Assembly: GCA_021234155.1 (NCBI GenBank)
Contig: JAJEKV010000003.1
Span: 6,696,413 to 6,760,412, forward strand
Source: Isoetes taiwanensis
Lineage: Eukaryota; Streptophyta; Lycopodiopsida; Isoetales; Isoetaceae
Reading direction: 5' to 3'
DNA length: 64,000 bases
The notes below the pieces were generated by a model. It did no database searches, was not told the origin of the DNA, and saw only the letters and a program-made list of their open reading frames with translations. A program made the translations under genes and the position numbers. This document shows, piece after piece, positions 34,027-44,572 of this stretch. The number at the start of each line of letters is the position of its first letter. Positions within the stretch are counted from its first letter, which is position 1.

Positions 34027-37000
34027 CCTAGACTTCCTAAGGCAGGATTATATCCTGCCTACAAAGTGTGCATGTAAGGCAAAAATTTTGCCCAACGGAT
34101 GTGTAGTGAGTTGGTATAGGCCTAGTAATGCCAAAATAAATGTGCATTTGGTCATGGGTTCAAACCTTGCCAATGTATGTTTATCTTTGGGAGTTGGTTA
34201 CTGGGGTTATACGATGATGATCCCCGATGTGGTAGAACTTAAAAGCCTATACGTGTCCTTCACTTTGGCTGCCGCAAGACAGTGGGATAAGCTAGCTAGT
34301 CTGTACAAGATTAGTCTAGTATGGACCTTAAACAAAGTAATAAAAAAACAATGGGACTATGGTAGGTGGCACTAGGATGGTGAGGCTAAAAAAGCCATGC
34401 CCCTAGAGTTGCCCCTAGGACCTAGACTTCCTAAGGCGGGATTATATCCTGCCTACAAAGTGTGCATGTAAGGCAAAAATTTTGCCCAATGGATGTGTGG
34501 TGAGTTGGTATAGGCCTAGTAATGCCAAAATAAATGTGCATTTGGTCATGGGTTACTGGGGTTATACGATGATGATCCCCGATGTGGTAGAACTTAAAAG
34601 TCTATCGTGTGTCCTCCACTTTTTGGCCTAAAGGCAGTGGGATAAGCTAGCTAGTCTGTACAAGATTAGTCTAGTATGGACCTTAAACAAAGTAATAAAA
34701 AAACAATGGGGCTATGGTAGGTGGCACTCGGATGGTGAGGCTAAAAAAGCCATGCCCCTAGAGTTGCCCCTAAGACCTAGACTTCCTAAGGCGGGATTAT
34801 ATCCTGCCATAAAGTGTGCATGTAAGGCAAAAGTTTTGCACAATAGATGTGTGGTGAGTTGGTATAGGCCTAGTAATGCCAAAATAAATGTGCATTTGGT
34901 CATGTGTTCAAACCTTGCCAATGTATGTTTATCTTTGGGAGTTGGTTACTGGGGTTATACGATGATGATCCCCGATGTGGTAGAACTTACTCCACTTTGG
35001 CTGCAGCAAGGTAGTGGGATAAGCTAGCTAGTCTGTACAAGATTAGTCTAGTATGGACCTTAAACAAAGTAATAAAAAAACAATGGGACTATGGTAGGTG
35101 GCACTAGGATGGTGAGGCTAAAAAAGCCATGCCCCTAGGACTTAGACTTCCTAAGGCGGGATTATATCCTGCCTACAAAGTGTGCATGCAAGGCAAAAGT
35201 TTTGTCCAACGGATGTGTGGTGAGTTGGTATAGGCCTAGTAATGCTAAAATAAATGTGCATTTGGTCATGGGTTCAAACATGTTTATCTTTGGGAGTTGG
35301 TTACTGGGGTTATACGATGATGATCCCCGACGTGGTAGAACTTAAAAGCCTATACGTGTCCTCCACTTTGGCTGCCGCAAAACGTGTCCTCCACTTTGGC
35401 TTAAGTTAGCTAGTCTGTACAGGATTAGTCTAGTATGGACCTCAAGTAATAAAAAAACAATGGGACTATGGTAGGTGGCACTAGGATCGTGAGGCTAAAA
35501 AAGCCATGCCCCTAGAGTTGCCCCTAGGACCTAGACTTCCTAAGGGGGGATTATATCCTGCCTACAAAGTGTGCATGTAAGGCAAAACTTTTGCCCAACG
35601 GATGTGTGGTGAGTTGGTATAGGCCTAATAATGCCAAAATAAATGTGCATTTGGTCATGGGTTCAAACCTTGCCAATGTATGTTTATCTTTGGGAGTTGG
35701 TTACTGGGGTTATACGATGATGATCCCCGACGTGGTAAAACCTAAAAGGCTATACGTGTCCTGCACTTTGGCTGCCGCAAGACAGTGGGATAAGCTAGCT
35801 AGTCTGTACAAGATTAGTCTAGTATGGACCTTAAACAAAGTAATAAAAAAACAATGGAACTATGGTAGGTGGCACTAGGATGATTAGTCTAGTATGGACC
35901 TTAAACAAAGTAATAAAAAAACAATGGAACTATGGTAGGTGGCACTAGGATGGTGAGGATGAAAAAGCCATGCCCCTAGGGAGCTAGTCTGTACAAGATT
36001 AGTCTAGTATGGACCTTAAACAAAGTAATAAAAAAACAATGGGACTATGGTAGGTGGCACTAGGCTGGTGAGGCTAAAAAAGCCATGCCCCTAGAGTTGC
36101 CCCTAGGACCTAGACTTCCTAAGGTGGGATTCTATCCTGCCTACAAAGTGTGCATGCAAGGCAAAAGTTTTGTCCAACGGATGTGTGGTGAGTTGGTATA
36201 GGCCTAGTAATGCCAAAATAAATGTGCATTTGGTCGTGGGTTCAAACCTTGCCAATGTATGTTTATCTTTAGGAGTTGGTTACTGGGGTTATACGATGAT
36301 GATCCCCGGCGTGGTAGAACTTAAAAGCTTATACGTGTCCTCCACTTTGGCTGCCGCAAGGCAGTGGGATAAGCTAGCTAGTCTGTACAAGATTAGTCTA
36401 GTATGGACCTTAAACAAAGTAATAAAAAAACAATGGGACTATGGTAGGTGGCACTAGGATCGTGAGGCTAAAAAAGCCATGCCCCTAGAGTTGCCCCTAG
36501 GACCTAGACTTCCTAAGGGGGGATTATATCCTGCCTACAAAGTGTGCATGTAAGGCAAAACTTTTGCCCAACGGATGTGTGGTGAGTTGGTATAGGCCTA
36601 ATAATGCCAAAATAAATGTGCATTTGGTCATGGATTCAAACCTTGCCAATGTATGTTTATCTTTGGGAGTTGGTTACTGGGGTTATACGATGATGATCCC
36701 CGACGTGGTAGAACTTAAAAGCTTATACGTGTCCTCCACTTTGGCTGCCGCAAGGCAGTGGGATAAGCTAGCTAGTCTGTACAAGATTAGTCTAGTATGG
36801 ACCTTAAACAAAGTAATAAAAAAACAATGGGACTATGGTAGATGGCACTAGGATGGTGAGGCTAAAAAAGCCATGCCCCTAGAGTTGCCCCTAGGACCTA
36901 GACTTCCTAAGGCGGGATTATATCCTGCCTACAAAGTGTGCATGTAAGGCAAAACTTTTGCCCAACGGATGTGTGGTGAGTTGGTATAGGCCTAGTAATG

Positions 37001-38887
37001 CCAAAATAAATGTGTATTTGGTCATGGGTGCAAACCTTGCCAATGTATGTTTATCTTTGGGAGTTGGTTACTGGGGTTATACGATGATGATCCTCGACGT
37101 GGTAGAACGTAAAAGCCTATACGTGTCCTCCACTTTGGCTGCCGCAAGGCAGTGGGATAAGCTAGCTAATCTGTACAAGATTAGTCTAGTATGGACCTTA
37201 AACAAAGTAATAAAAAAACAATGGGACTATGGTAAGTGGCACTAGGATGGTGAGGCTAAAAAAGCCATGCCCCTAGAGTTGCCCCTAGGACCTAGACTTC
37301 CTAAGGCGGGATTATATCCTGCCTACAAAGTGTGCATGTAAGGCAAACATTTTGCACAACGGATGTGTGGTGAGTTGGTATAGGCCTAGTAATGCCAAAA
37401 TAAATGTGCATTTGGTCAAGGGTTCAAACCTTGCCAATGTATGTTTATCTTTGGGAGTTGGTTACTGGGGTTATACGATGATGATCTCCGACATGGTAGA
37501 ACTTAAAAGCCTATACGTGTCCTCCACTTTGGCTGCCACAAGGCAGTGGGATAAGCTAGCTAGTCTGTACTAGATTAGTCTAGTATGGACCTTAAACAAA
37601 GTAATAAAAAAACAATGGAACTATGGTAGGTGGCACTATGATGGTGAGGATGAAAAAGCCATGCCCCTAGGGAGCTAGTCTGTACAAGATTAGTCTAGTA
37701 TGGACCTTAAACAAAGTAATAAAAAAACAATGGGACTATGGTAGGTGGCACTAGGCTGGTGAGGCTAAAAAAGCCATGCTCCTAGAGTTGCCCCTAGGAC
37801 CTAGACTTCCTAAGGTGGGATTCTATCCTGCCTACAAAGTGTGCATGCAAGGCAAAAGTTTTGTCCAACGGATGTGTGGTGAGTTGGTATAGGCCTAGTA
37901 ATGCCAAAATAAATGTGCATTTGGTCGTGGGTTCAAACCTTGCCAATGTATGTTTATCTTTGGGAGTTGGTTACTGGGGTTATACGATGATGATCCCCGA
38001 CGTGGTAGAACTTAAAAGCCTATATGTGTCCTCCACTTTGGCCGCCGCAAGGCAGTGGGATAAGCTAGCTAGTTTGTACAAGATTAGTCTAGTATGGACC
38101 TTAAACAAAGTAATAAGAAAACAATTTTACTATGGTAGGTGGCACTAGGATGGTGAGGCTAAAAAAGCCATGCCCCTAGGACCTAGACTTCCTAAGGCGG
38201 GATTATATCCTGCCTACAAAGTGTGCATGCAAGACAAAAGTTTTGTCCAACGGATGTGTGGTGAGTTGGTATTAGGCCTAGTAATGCCAAAATAAATGTG
38301 CATTTGGTCATGGGTTCAAATCTTGCCAATGTATGTTTATCTTTGGGAGTTGGTTACTGGGGTTATACGATGATGATCCCTGACGTGGTAGAACTTAAAA
38401 GCCTATACGTGTCCTCCACTTTGGCTGCCGCTAGGCAGTGGGATAAGCTAGCTAGTCTGTACAAGATTAGTCTAGTATGGACCTTAAACAAAGTAATAAA
38501 AAAACAATGGGACTATGGTAGGTGGCACTAGGATGGTGAGGCTAAAACGCCATGCCCCTAGAGTTGCCCCTAGGACCTAGAATTCCTAAGGCGGGATTAT
38601 ATCCTGCCTACAAAGTGTGCATGTAAGGCAAAAGTTTTGTCCAACGGATGTGTGGTGAGTTGGTATAGGCCTAGTAATGCCAAAATAAATGTGCATTTGG
38701 TCATGGGTTCAAACCTTGTCAATGTATGTTTATCTTTGGGAGTTGGTTACTGGGGTTATATGATGATGATCCCCGACGTGGTAGAACTTAAAAGCCTATA
38801 CGTGTCCTCCATTTTGGCTACCGCAAGGCAGAGGGATAAGCTAGCTAGACTGTACAAGATTAGTCTAGTATGGACCTTAAACAAAGT
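34027..38887. repeat. Satellite-like tandem array, 12 units of about 394 bp
   Basis: Units begin CCTAGACTTCCTAAGG at 34,027, 34,421, 34,776, 35,141, 35,530, 36,109, 36,503, 36,897, 37,291, 37,800, 38,182 and 38,576. Five units are exactly 394 bp; 355-389-bp units carry deletions; two long ones (579 and 509 bp) carry extra copies of the last ~110 bp. The last is cut at 38,887. Units at 36,109 and 37,800 share private variants (GGTGGGATTCTATCC, TTTGGTCGTGGG), so a four-unit, ~1.69-kb higher-order repeat exists. Most units keep a 95-codon frame (NGCVVSWYRPSNAKINVHLV). Each contains GTGGTGAGTTGGTATAGG and, ~50 bp on, GGGTTCAAACC, like tRNA A and B boxes. Confidence 0.95.
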
Positions 38888-38957
38888 CAAGCCAGAGCAT
38901 TAAGAACTGGATAAAGACTCAAAATAAATAGATAAAGAACCAAAAAGAAACTGGAGA

Positions 38958-39215
38958 TCAGGCTTCTTGGAGTTGAGCGACCTTAGTGATATAATCTTTC
39001 ATGGCATCATTGGTAGATTTACCCTCTAAGGCCTTCCAGGCGTCCCATTTAGCCTTACCTTTAAGATTAAACATACCAGGGCGGCTAGTATTGATATTGC
39101 CGACGGTAGCCTGCTTGTAAAGGCCGTAAAGGACGAGCTTATCTTGATCCGTGGTGGCCGCCGGAAGCTTGAGGGCATCCTCTGCAGCCTGCGTGAAATC
39201 TTCTTCCAGCCCCAT
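38958..39215 (-). CDS. ACBP: Acyl-CoA-binding protein, 85 aa, copy 2
   Basis: Second intact, intronless copy; the ATG is at 39,215. An in-frame extension upstream to 39,248 begins with GTG and is not a credible start. It keeps LYGLYKQATVG, NTSRPGMF and KWDAWKALEGKS. Relative to copy 1 the changes are Lys8 to Thr, Val to Ile before NTSRPG, Asp to Asn after PGMF, and Asp to Asn in the KSTDD segment. None touches the signature residues. About 1.4 kb downstream of its start the same duplicate is broken by the LINE, outside the gene. Whether both copies are expressed cannot be told from sequence. Confidence 0.92.
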   Translation of the reverse strand: MGLEEDFTQAAEDALKLPAATTDQDKLVLYGLYKQATVGNINTSRPGMFNLKGKAKWDAWKALEGKSTNDAMKDYITKVAQLQEA

Positions 39216-41048
39216 TCTTCTGCAGATCCGGCGAAAAGCTTCAACCACAGAGCAGATTGCGCACTATGCAGCGCCCCTGTTCCCCCTTTAAAAAAAGTCC
39301 GAAACGGGTTTTCTATTATTATTTCCACGTCGCCTTTTATTCAGATTTTTGGCTTCTTGCGGTTGCGGTGGAGCCTTTTTCAATGGTCCTAATCGCGCCT
39401 CTTTTTGTTGTGTACAAGTTTTTCCAAACAATTATTCCACAGTTACCCTTGAAAAATGGATTACATTTTTATTTTTCTTTTTCTTTTTTGAGGCAAGAAT
39501 ATACTATATTAATAGATGGTATAATATACAAATATACAAGTCTCCAAACATTTTATAGGACTCTTGAAAATGGACCATTTTTTTTTCTGTTTTTGTTTTT
39601 TCCAAGATAAGAGTATACTATATAGTAATATACTGTGTTCATTGGGAGTCCCTTAGTGAGAAAACATATACATCATATTCTAACTCTCCACCTATCTGCA
39701 ATTTCCCTATTTTGATGCATGTAGCTGAAGTTAGGTGCTTTTTTAAGGTAAGCGTATAACATAATAATAATAGTTAGTATAATATACATTGTACAAGACT
39801 CCAAACATTTTTTAGGACCCATTAAAATGGACCATATTTTTTTTTTTTTTTTTTTTTCAAGATAAGAGTATACTATATTTATATAATATATATCGTGTAC
39901 ATTGAGAGTCCCCTGAGGAAGGAAACATATACATCGTATCCTAACTCTCCACCTATCTGCAATTTCCATATTTTGATGCATGTAGCTGAAGTTAGCTGCT
40001 TCTCTTAAATGCATAAATAATCCAACACTCCAACTCTCAAGTTAGATTTGATACACTATTGTTTAAGGTCAACAAACAAAACTTGAAGCTGGTGTCCCAT
40101 GTCCCGCTAGGGTCTTAGTGGACGTAAAAAGCCCATCTATATATCTCTACATGTTCAATGTATAAATAATCCAACACATAACTCTCAAGTTAAATTTGAT
40201 ACACCATTATTTGAGCCCAAGAAACAAATCCAATCAATCAATGACTGATAAATAGGTGTACAAAAAACCCATCTAACTCTGAACACCTGTATATACATCG
40301 TTTGTCATCAGCCAAAACTTTATTAAAGTACGTTCTTTGCCGATTCGATCACTGGATAGTTTATAGATATGCTATTCAGATATATATAATGTAGTTAGGT
40401 GTCTCCACGTATATGCTCAAGATATGGGCATCCACCAAATTTGATTGCTTATCATCTCTCATTCAAAGTCTCATATTGTGCTTTCATTGAGCATAGATAA
40501 ATTTATATGTCTTCATTAATTGGTTATAGGAGTTGGTCATTACATTAGTTACGATCTTTAGTTCAATCCTATTTACATCTTTGGTTCATGCCCTTGGAAA
40601 ACGATGTTCCTTTTTATGAAAAGCATCTTCCATCTAACTATCTCAATATCGATGGTGAAATTAAGGCAGTTTTTTCAGTACGAACTCTCTTCTTGGAAAA
40701 ACTCGACTAAGATTGATCGATCCTACCTCTTACTGATCGATTCTGGTGCCTAATTGCTTTGCTGCTGTGTGCCTGCAATTGTCTTTGAAGGGTAAGAATT
40801 TGGGTAAAACTTATAATTCTCGGCCCTTTGCCTTAGAATTCTACCATTTCCCTTTCTTGTTTGCATTGTCCTCTCATTTCTCTGTTTTTGTCCTTCTGTT
40901 GTTTCAACCTGTGCTTTTTCATTATGTCTCAAAATATTCAAAATCCTTTGCCCCAAAAAAAACCCGTTTACATCTAAAAACCTAAATGCAAACTCCCTCA
41001 TTTTTCTACACAAGTTTATGCTCCTCTCACCGGCTGAACGATCCTTCT

Positions 41049-41870
41049 ATGGTCTTCAAATTTGGTGATTTTGCTGACTTAAACTTCCTTTCCAAAGACA
41101 TGCATCATCTTTCCTCAGATGTTCCATCTTGGGATAAATCTATCCAAAGATCCGGGCCCCAATGGCATTGCCCCTGCTCTTAATGCTGAGGGTGTTCGTT
41201 TACCTTATGGAATTCAGAGACCTATCCAACCAGTTCTTTCGGATCAACAATTGGCAGAAGAGTTTAACAATCTTCAAGTTCGAACCCAGCCAAATGTCCA
41301 ATTGTTCAGAGGTATCAAGCTTGATTCTCCTTTAATCGCTTCAAGAATTAGCTCTCTATCTTCAACTGCTGTTGTTATATGTGTGGATAAAGTAGGGATT
41401 CAAATTGACAAGCTTTGGGGCCATATCCTCAAACTTCATAAAAAAATCATTGTCAACTCTATATACTGGCTAAATTACCCTTATCTTTTGGTGGAATGTG
41501 CAAACTCTCGCACTGCCAACTTTCTACTGAAAACAGCCAGATCCACATTTGATACCTACCAATTGGTTTTCTTAAAATGGAGCCCTCAGCTATCTTTGGA
41601 TGATTTTGGTAAATTCTTTGTTGCTTCTGTCAGCATGAGTGAGCTTAATCCCATATATTGGAATGAAGACTGTTTTTCAGCCATTTTCAACTCAATTGGG
41701 ACATATATATCAACTGATTATTCTCCATATAAGGCCCCTAAATGCTACATCCAACTGGATATCTCAAAGCCTGTTCCCACCACCATCCCAATATTAGATT
41801 TCTTTGGCAAAGAAATTAAACTTCAGCTTAGATGGGTTGGTTTACCTGCATTCTGCCCTAACTGCAATAT
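41049..41870 (+). pseudogene. LINE ORF1, 5' part (nucleic-acid-binding Gag-like protein)
   Basis: Begins MVFKFGDFADLNFLSKD; a frameshift near 41,150 moves to the frame that runs to 41,874. The core (LAEEFNNLQ, VVICVDKVGIQIDKLWGHIL, PYLLVECANSRTANFLLK, FLKWSPQLSLDD) has the alpha/beta pattern and the KWSP step of plant L1 ORF1 DUF4283 domains. It then reaches LRWVGLPAFCPNCN, the first two cysteines of a CCHC knuckle, and is cut there by the 2.7-kb insertion. The protein would coat LINE RNA. Confidence 0.8.
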
Positions 41871-42680
41871 GTAGCATAATAACAGGGGTTTTTTTTTGTG
41901 TTTTTGTACGCTTTTCACAAAGGTTTTCCTAAGATTTCATGGCGTATTCGAATAGATGTACTAATGCGTACATCTAGAGTGCACCATTTCTTAGTCGTTG
42001 ATTTAGCTTTTTTTTTTCAATGGTCCAACATCCAAGGGCTCACAACAAAAGCCCTCTTTTTATTTTAGGGGCTGAACATGCAAGCCTCGTCTCGTGGATA
42101 GCATTTCAGGGCAAGCATCGAAAAAACCATTTTAGGGTTTTATTCCTTCTTTGATTCTATTTTCTTTTTGCAGGGATCGGCAAGTGAAGGCAAAGGATGA
42201 ACTCCTTAGTCGGACGAGAGGTTGGGTCTGGTGGGACTGTTAAGCTGAAAGCCTGGTTGCCAGCAATGGCTTTGCAAATTTTTGCAATGGTGCAAAGATA
42301 GGGTTTGATGCCGGGCTCGACCAGTCTACATCGTTTGCTCCAGGGCTATGAGCATGATGCAGGGAATGCAGGGACCGCACCAGACAGTCGGTACCTTGGC
42401 TCACCTTGCCCAGTGGAAGATTCAAAGCTCAAGTCTAGCGTTTTCAGAATGGGCTCCTGGAATTGGCGCTTGCAGATCAAAAAGTATGGGCCTCTGCATG
42501 TTTGGTTGTTTACAGAGCAAGATCCCTCAAGCTTATGTACTAATTGTAACTTCTGTGGGTTTGTGCGATCACGAAGGCAAGTTATTACGATTTCGAGTAT
42601 CCAAATTTTTAACTGAATTACATGCTCAAAATCTAGTGTATACCGGTGCAGATACTGGGCTGCGTTTGGAATTTTTACAG

Positions 42681-42826
42681 GGATCAATATGGGACTTGTT
42701 CTGTTCTCATCGGCAATATGCACATATATAGAACCAGGGGCTGCAGGATCAGGAATACCTGAAATCAAAGCGTATTTAAACGGGATAGATGCCCATGCAC
42801 TGGGGTTCAGAATAAGCGTGATAAAG
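42681..42826 (+). pseudogene. Captured exon of a CLC chloride channel/transporter
   Basis: Read with one frame, 42,681-42,826 gives INMGLVLFSSAICTYIEPG, then AAGSGIPEIKAYLNGIDAHA. GSGIPE with KAYLNG is the first selectivity-filter signature of the CLC family; serine at the second position is the chloride-type residue. It is bounded by TTTTTACAG before and GTAAAA after, both good splice signals with flanking intron-like DNA. So a genomic exon, not a cDNA, was captured. Only about 49 of roughly 750 residues are present. Confidence 0.85.
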
Positions 42827-42972
42827 GTAAAAAGCGAAGAAACAAGTGAAAGAAAAAAATAAATAGCTAAGATATGTGAGATATGAATGCAGATGATCGG
42901 AAGCATAGCGAAAAACAGAACAGAGTTTTTGGATCTGTAGCTGCCACATTGTGGCCATTATAGAAATTTCGT

Positions 42973-43632
42973 TTTCTCTCAAGGGGCATGTTGCTCACAG
43001 GAATGGTTCTGCTCTATCTTTTCCTGGGTATTGCTGCTGGTTATGTGGCAAGCAGATTATGGCGCACTGTGGAGTTGGGTGATGCCAAGGGTTGGAGATC
43101 AGTAGCTTCGAAACTTGCATGTTTCTTTCCTGGTATAACATTTTTTATACTCACTGTGCTCAATTTCGTGCTTTGGAGTAGTAACGGCACAGGTGCCATG
43201 CCAATATCCCTGTTCTTCATCCTTATAGCACTTTGGTTTTACATATCAGTGCCATTTAACTCTTTTGGGAGGATATTTCGCACTTAAAGCAGAACCTATT
43301 CATTATCCTGTGAGGACTAACCAGATCCCTAGGGAAATTCCAGCTCAAAAATATCCTTCTTGGTTGCTTGTTTTAGAAGCTGGAACTCTCTTTTGGGACC
43401 CTCTTCATTGAGCTTTTCTTCATTATGTCTAGTATATGGATGGGCCGTGTATATCATGTCTTTGAATTTTTTCTTGTGGTGTTTAGCTTAAGTGGGCTGT
43501 CTCTAATCCTCTATGTTGGATACTCCCTCATGATGGTATTTGCCATAATGCTTGCAAGGGGCACAGTTGGGTTCCTAACCTCTTTCTATTTTGTGCACTA
43601 CGTTTTCTCTTCAATCAAGCTAGATTGATAAA
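42973..43632 (+). pseudogene. TMN/EMP70 (transmembrane nine) C-terminal fragment
   Basis: Starts with SRGMLLTGMVLLYLFLGIAA and continues through ACFFPGITFFILTVLNFVLW and SLFFILIALWFYISVP. After a frameshift at about 43,250 it reads AEPIHYPVRTNQIPREIPA and PSWLLVLEAGTL, then in another frame MSSIWMGRVYHVFEF and TVGFLTSFYFVHYVFSSIKLD. The final KLD is the family's C-terminal retrieval-type motif. A block of roughly 65 residues between the last two segments is deleted. TMN proteins are nine-span endomembrane proteins of Golgi and endosomes. This copy cannot make one. Confidence 0.85.
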
Positions 43633-44138
43633 AGTTAACCGTGAGGAATTCGTCTACTTCTGGTACATTGCAAAAGTAGGTGAGTTGCAGCGATGCTTTT
43701 GAAGCCAAATCATTCTGGCATATATATCAGAAGTGCCCGGATATTTACCGAGATCCTTTCTGCAAAGCAACTGAATTGATTCTTATTTCATTTTAATGTT
43801 AAATGTTTATTTCTAAGAAACTAAAAAAGGCAGCTCCACTCGTGGTATATACCCGCTGGATGGCCACATCATTCTTGCTATGGACTCGTTGGATGGCCAT
43901 TTGTGCATTTCAAATGTTTCTAACATAAAACATTGTCATATCCAGATGAATGGTCGCATTTCAACAAACTATTTCAACTAAAAATGCATTGTATTAAATG
44001 AAATTGTAATGTAATGTCCTTGATGTTTTATACAATCTCTTGAATTTATAATTAATAAATACGCCCTTAAAGTTTCTCTATTTTTCCTTTTGTTAGGGCC
44101 CTAAGGGCCCAAAATTTTTTTGGATATAACAATCAATA

Positions 44139-44572
44139 CACAACTACCATTAACATTATTAACACAAACCATTGCATTTAACACATTTAAATTAAAATCC
44201 CCCTTAAACCCCCTTTGGTTTGGGTGCATATTCACATGGGGGGTTACTCCGGGCAACGAGAGCTGTCGGATGGGTATATTTGCCCTTTATTCCAAGATCT
44301 GGACCGTACATAGCGATTCTCATTTATGGGGTATGCATGTACAAGTTTTTGTATACTGTATATTAAGGCTTGCAAAATACTATAAGGTTTGAGAGAATGT
44401 ACTTAATGGTGTTAATTTTGTACATGTATTGTAAATATATTTTTGGAGCTCTCGCTGCCCTACGTAACCCCCCGTGTGAATATGCACCCAAACCAAAGGG
44501 GGTTTAAGGGGGATTTTAATTTAAATGTGTTAAATGCAATGGTTTGTGTTAATAATGTTAATGGTAGTTGTG
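44139..44572. repeat. Inverted repeat with 126-bp arms
   Basis: 44,139-44,264 and 44,447-44,572 are near-perfect reverse complements (CACAACTACCATTAACATTA at left, TAATGTTAATGGTAGTTGTG at right), separated by 182 bp. Differences cluster at the inner ends. The right arm's GAATATGCACCCAAACCAAA, GGGGGTTTAAGGGGG phrases are related to 51,475-51,515 and, more weakly, to the paired repeats at 51.6 and 51.9 kb. It is either a MITE nested in, or the terminal part of, the 2.7-kb insertion. Confidence 0.85.

Larger units (their letters stand above)
41870..44572 (+). mobile_element. 2.7-kb insertion carrying fragments of two host genes
   Basis: ORF1 stops inside its zinc knuckle at 41,870 and similar LINE coding resumes at about 44,573. 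Between them lie a chloride-channel exon with its splice sites, a TMN/EMP70 coding fragment, unassigned stretches (one with CTTTTTGCAG acceptor-like site at 42,175) and a 434-bp inverted-repeat block at the right end. Capture of pieces from unrelated genes is the habit of Pack-type TIR transposons and Helitrons. The left edge shares AATATGTAGCATAATAACAG with similar strings at 51,606 and 51,914. No target duplication could be fixed, so the class is open. Confidence 0.65.

Noticed and set aside
34027-38887. CRISPR-like or multigene interpretation of the regular repeats
   Set aside because: Units are 394 bp and directly abut without unique spacers, and the frames are parts of the repeat itself; a eukaryotic tandem array explains everything.
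39215-39248. N-terminal extension of ACBP copy 2
   Set aside because: It would begin at GTG and is not shared as a coding extension by copy 1; the ATG at 39,215 gives the normal family start.
42346-42906. 186-codon minus-strand frame as a membrane-protein gene
   Set aside because: It is antisense to the CLC exon, whose GSGIPE signature and splice sites are on the plus strand; hydrophobic look is a shadow.
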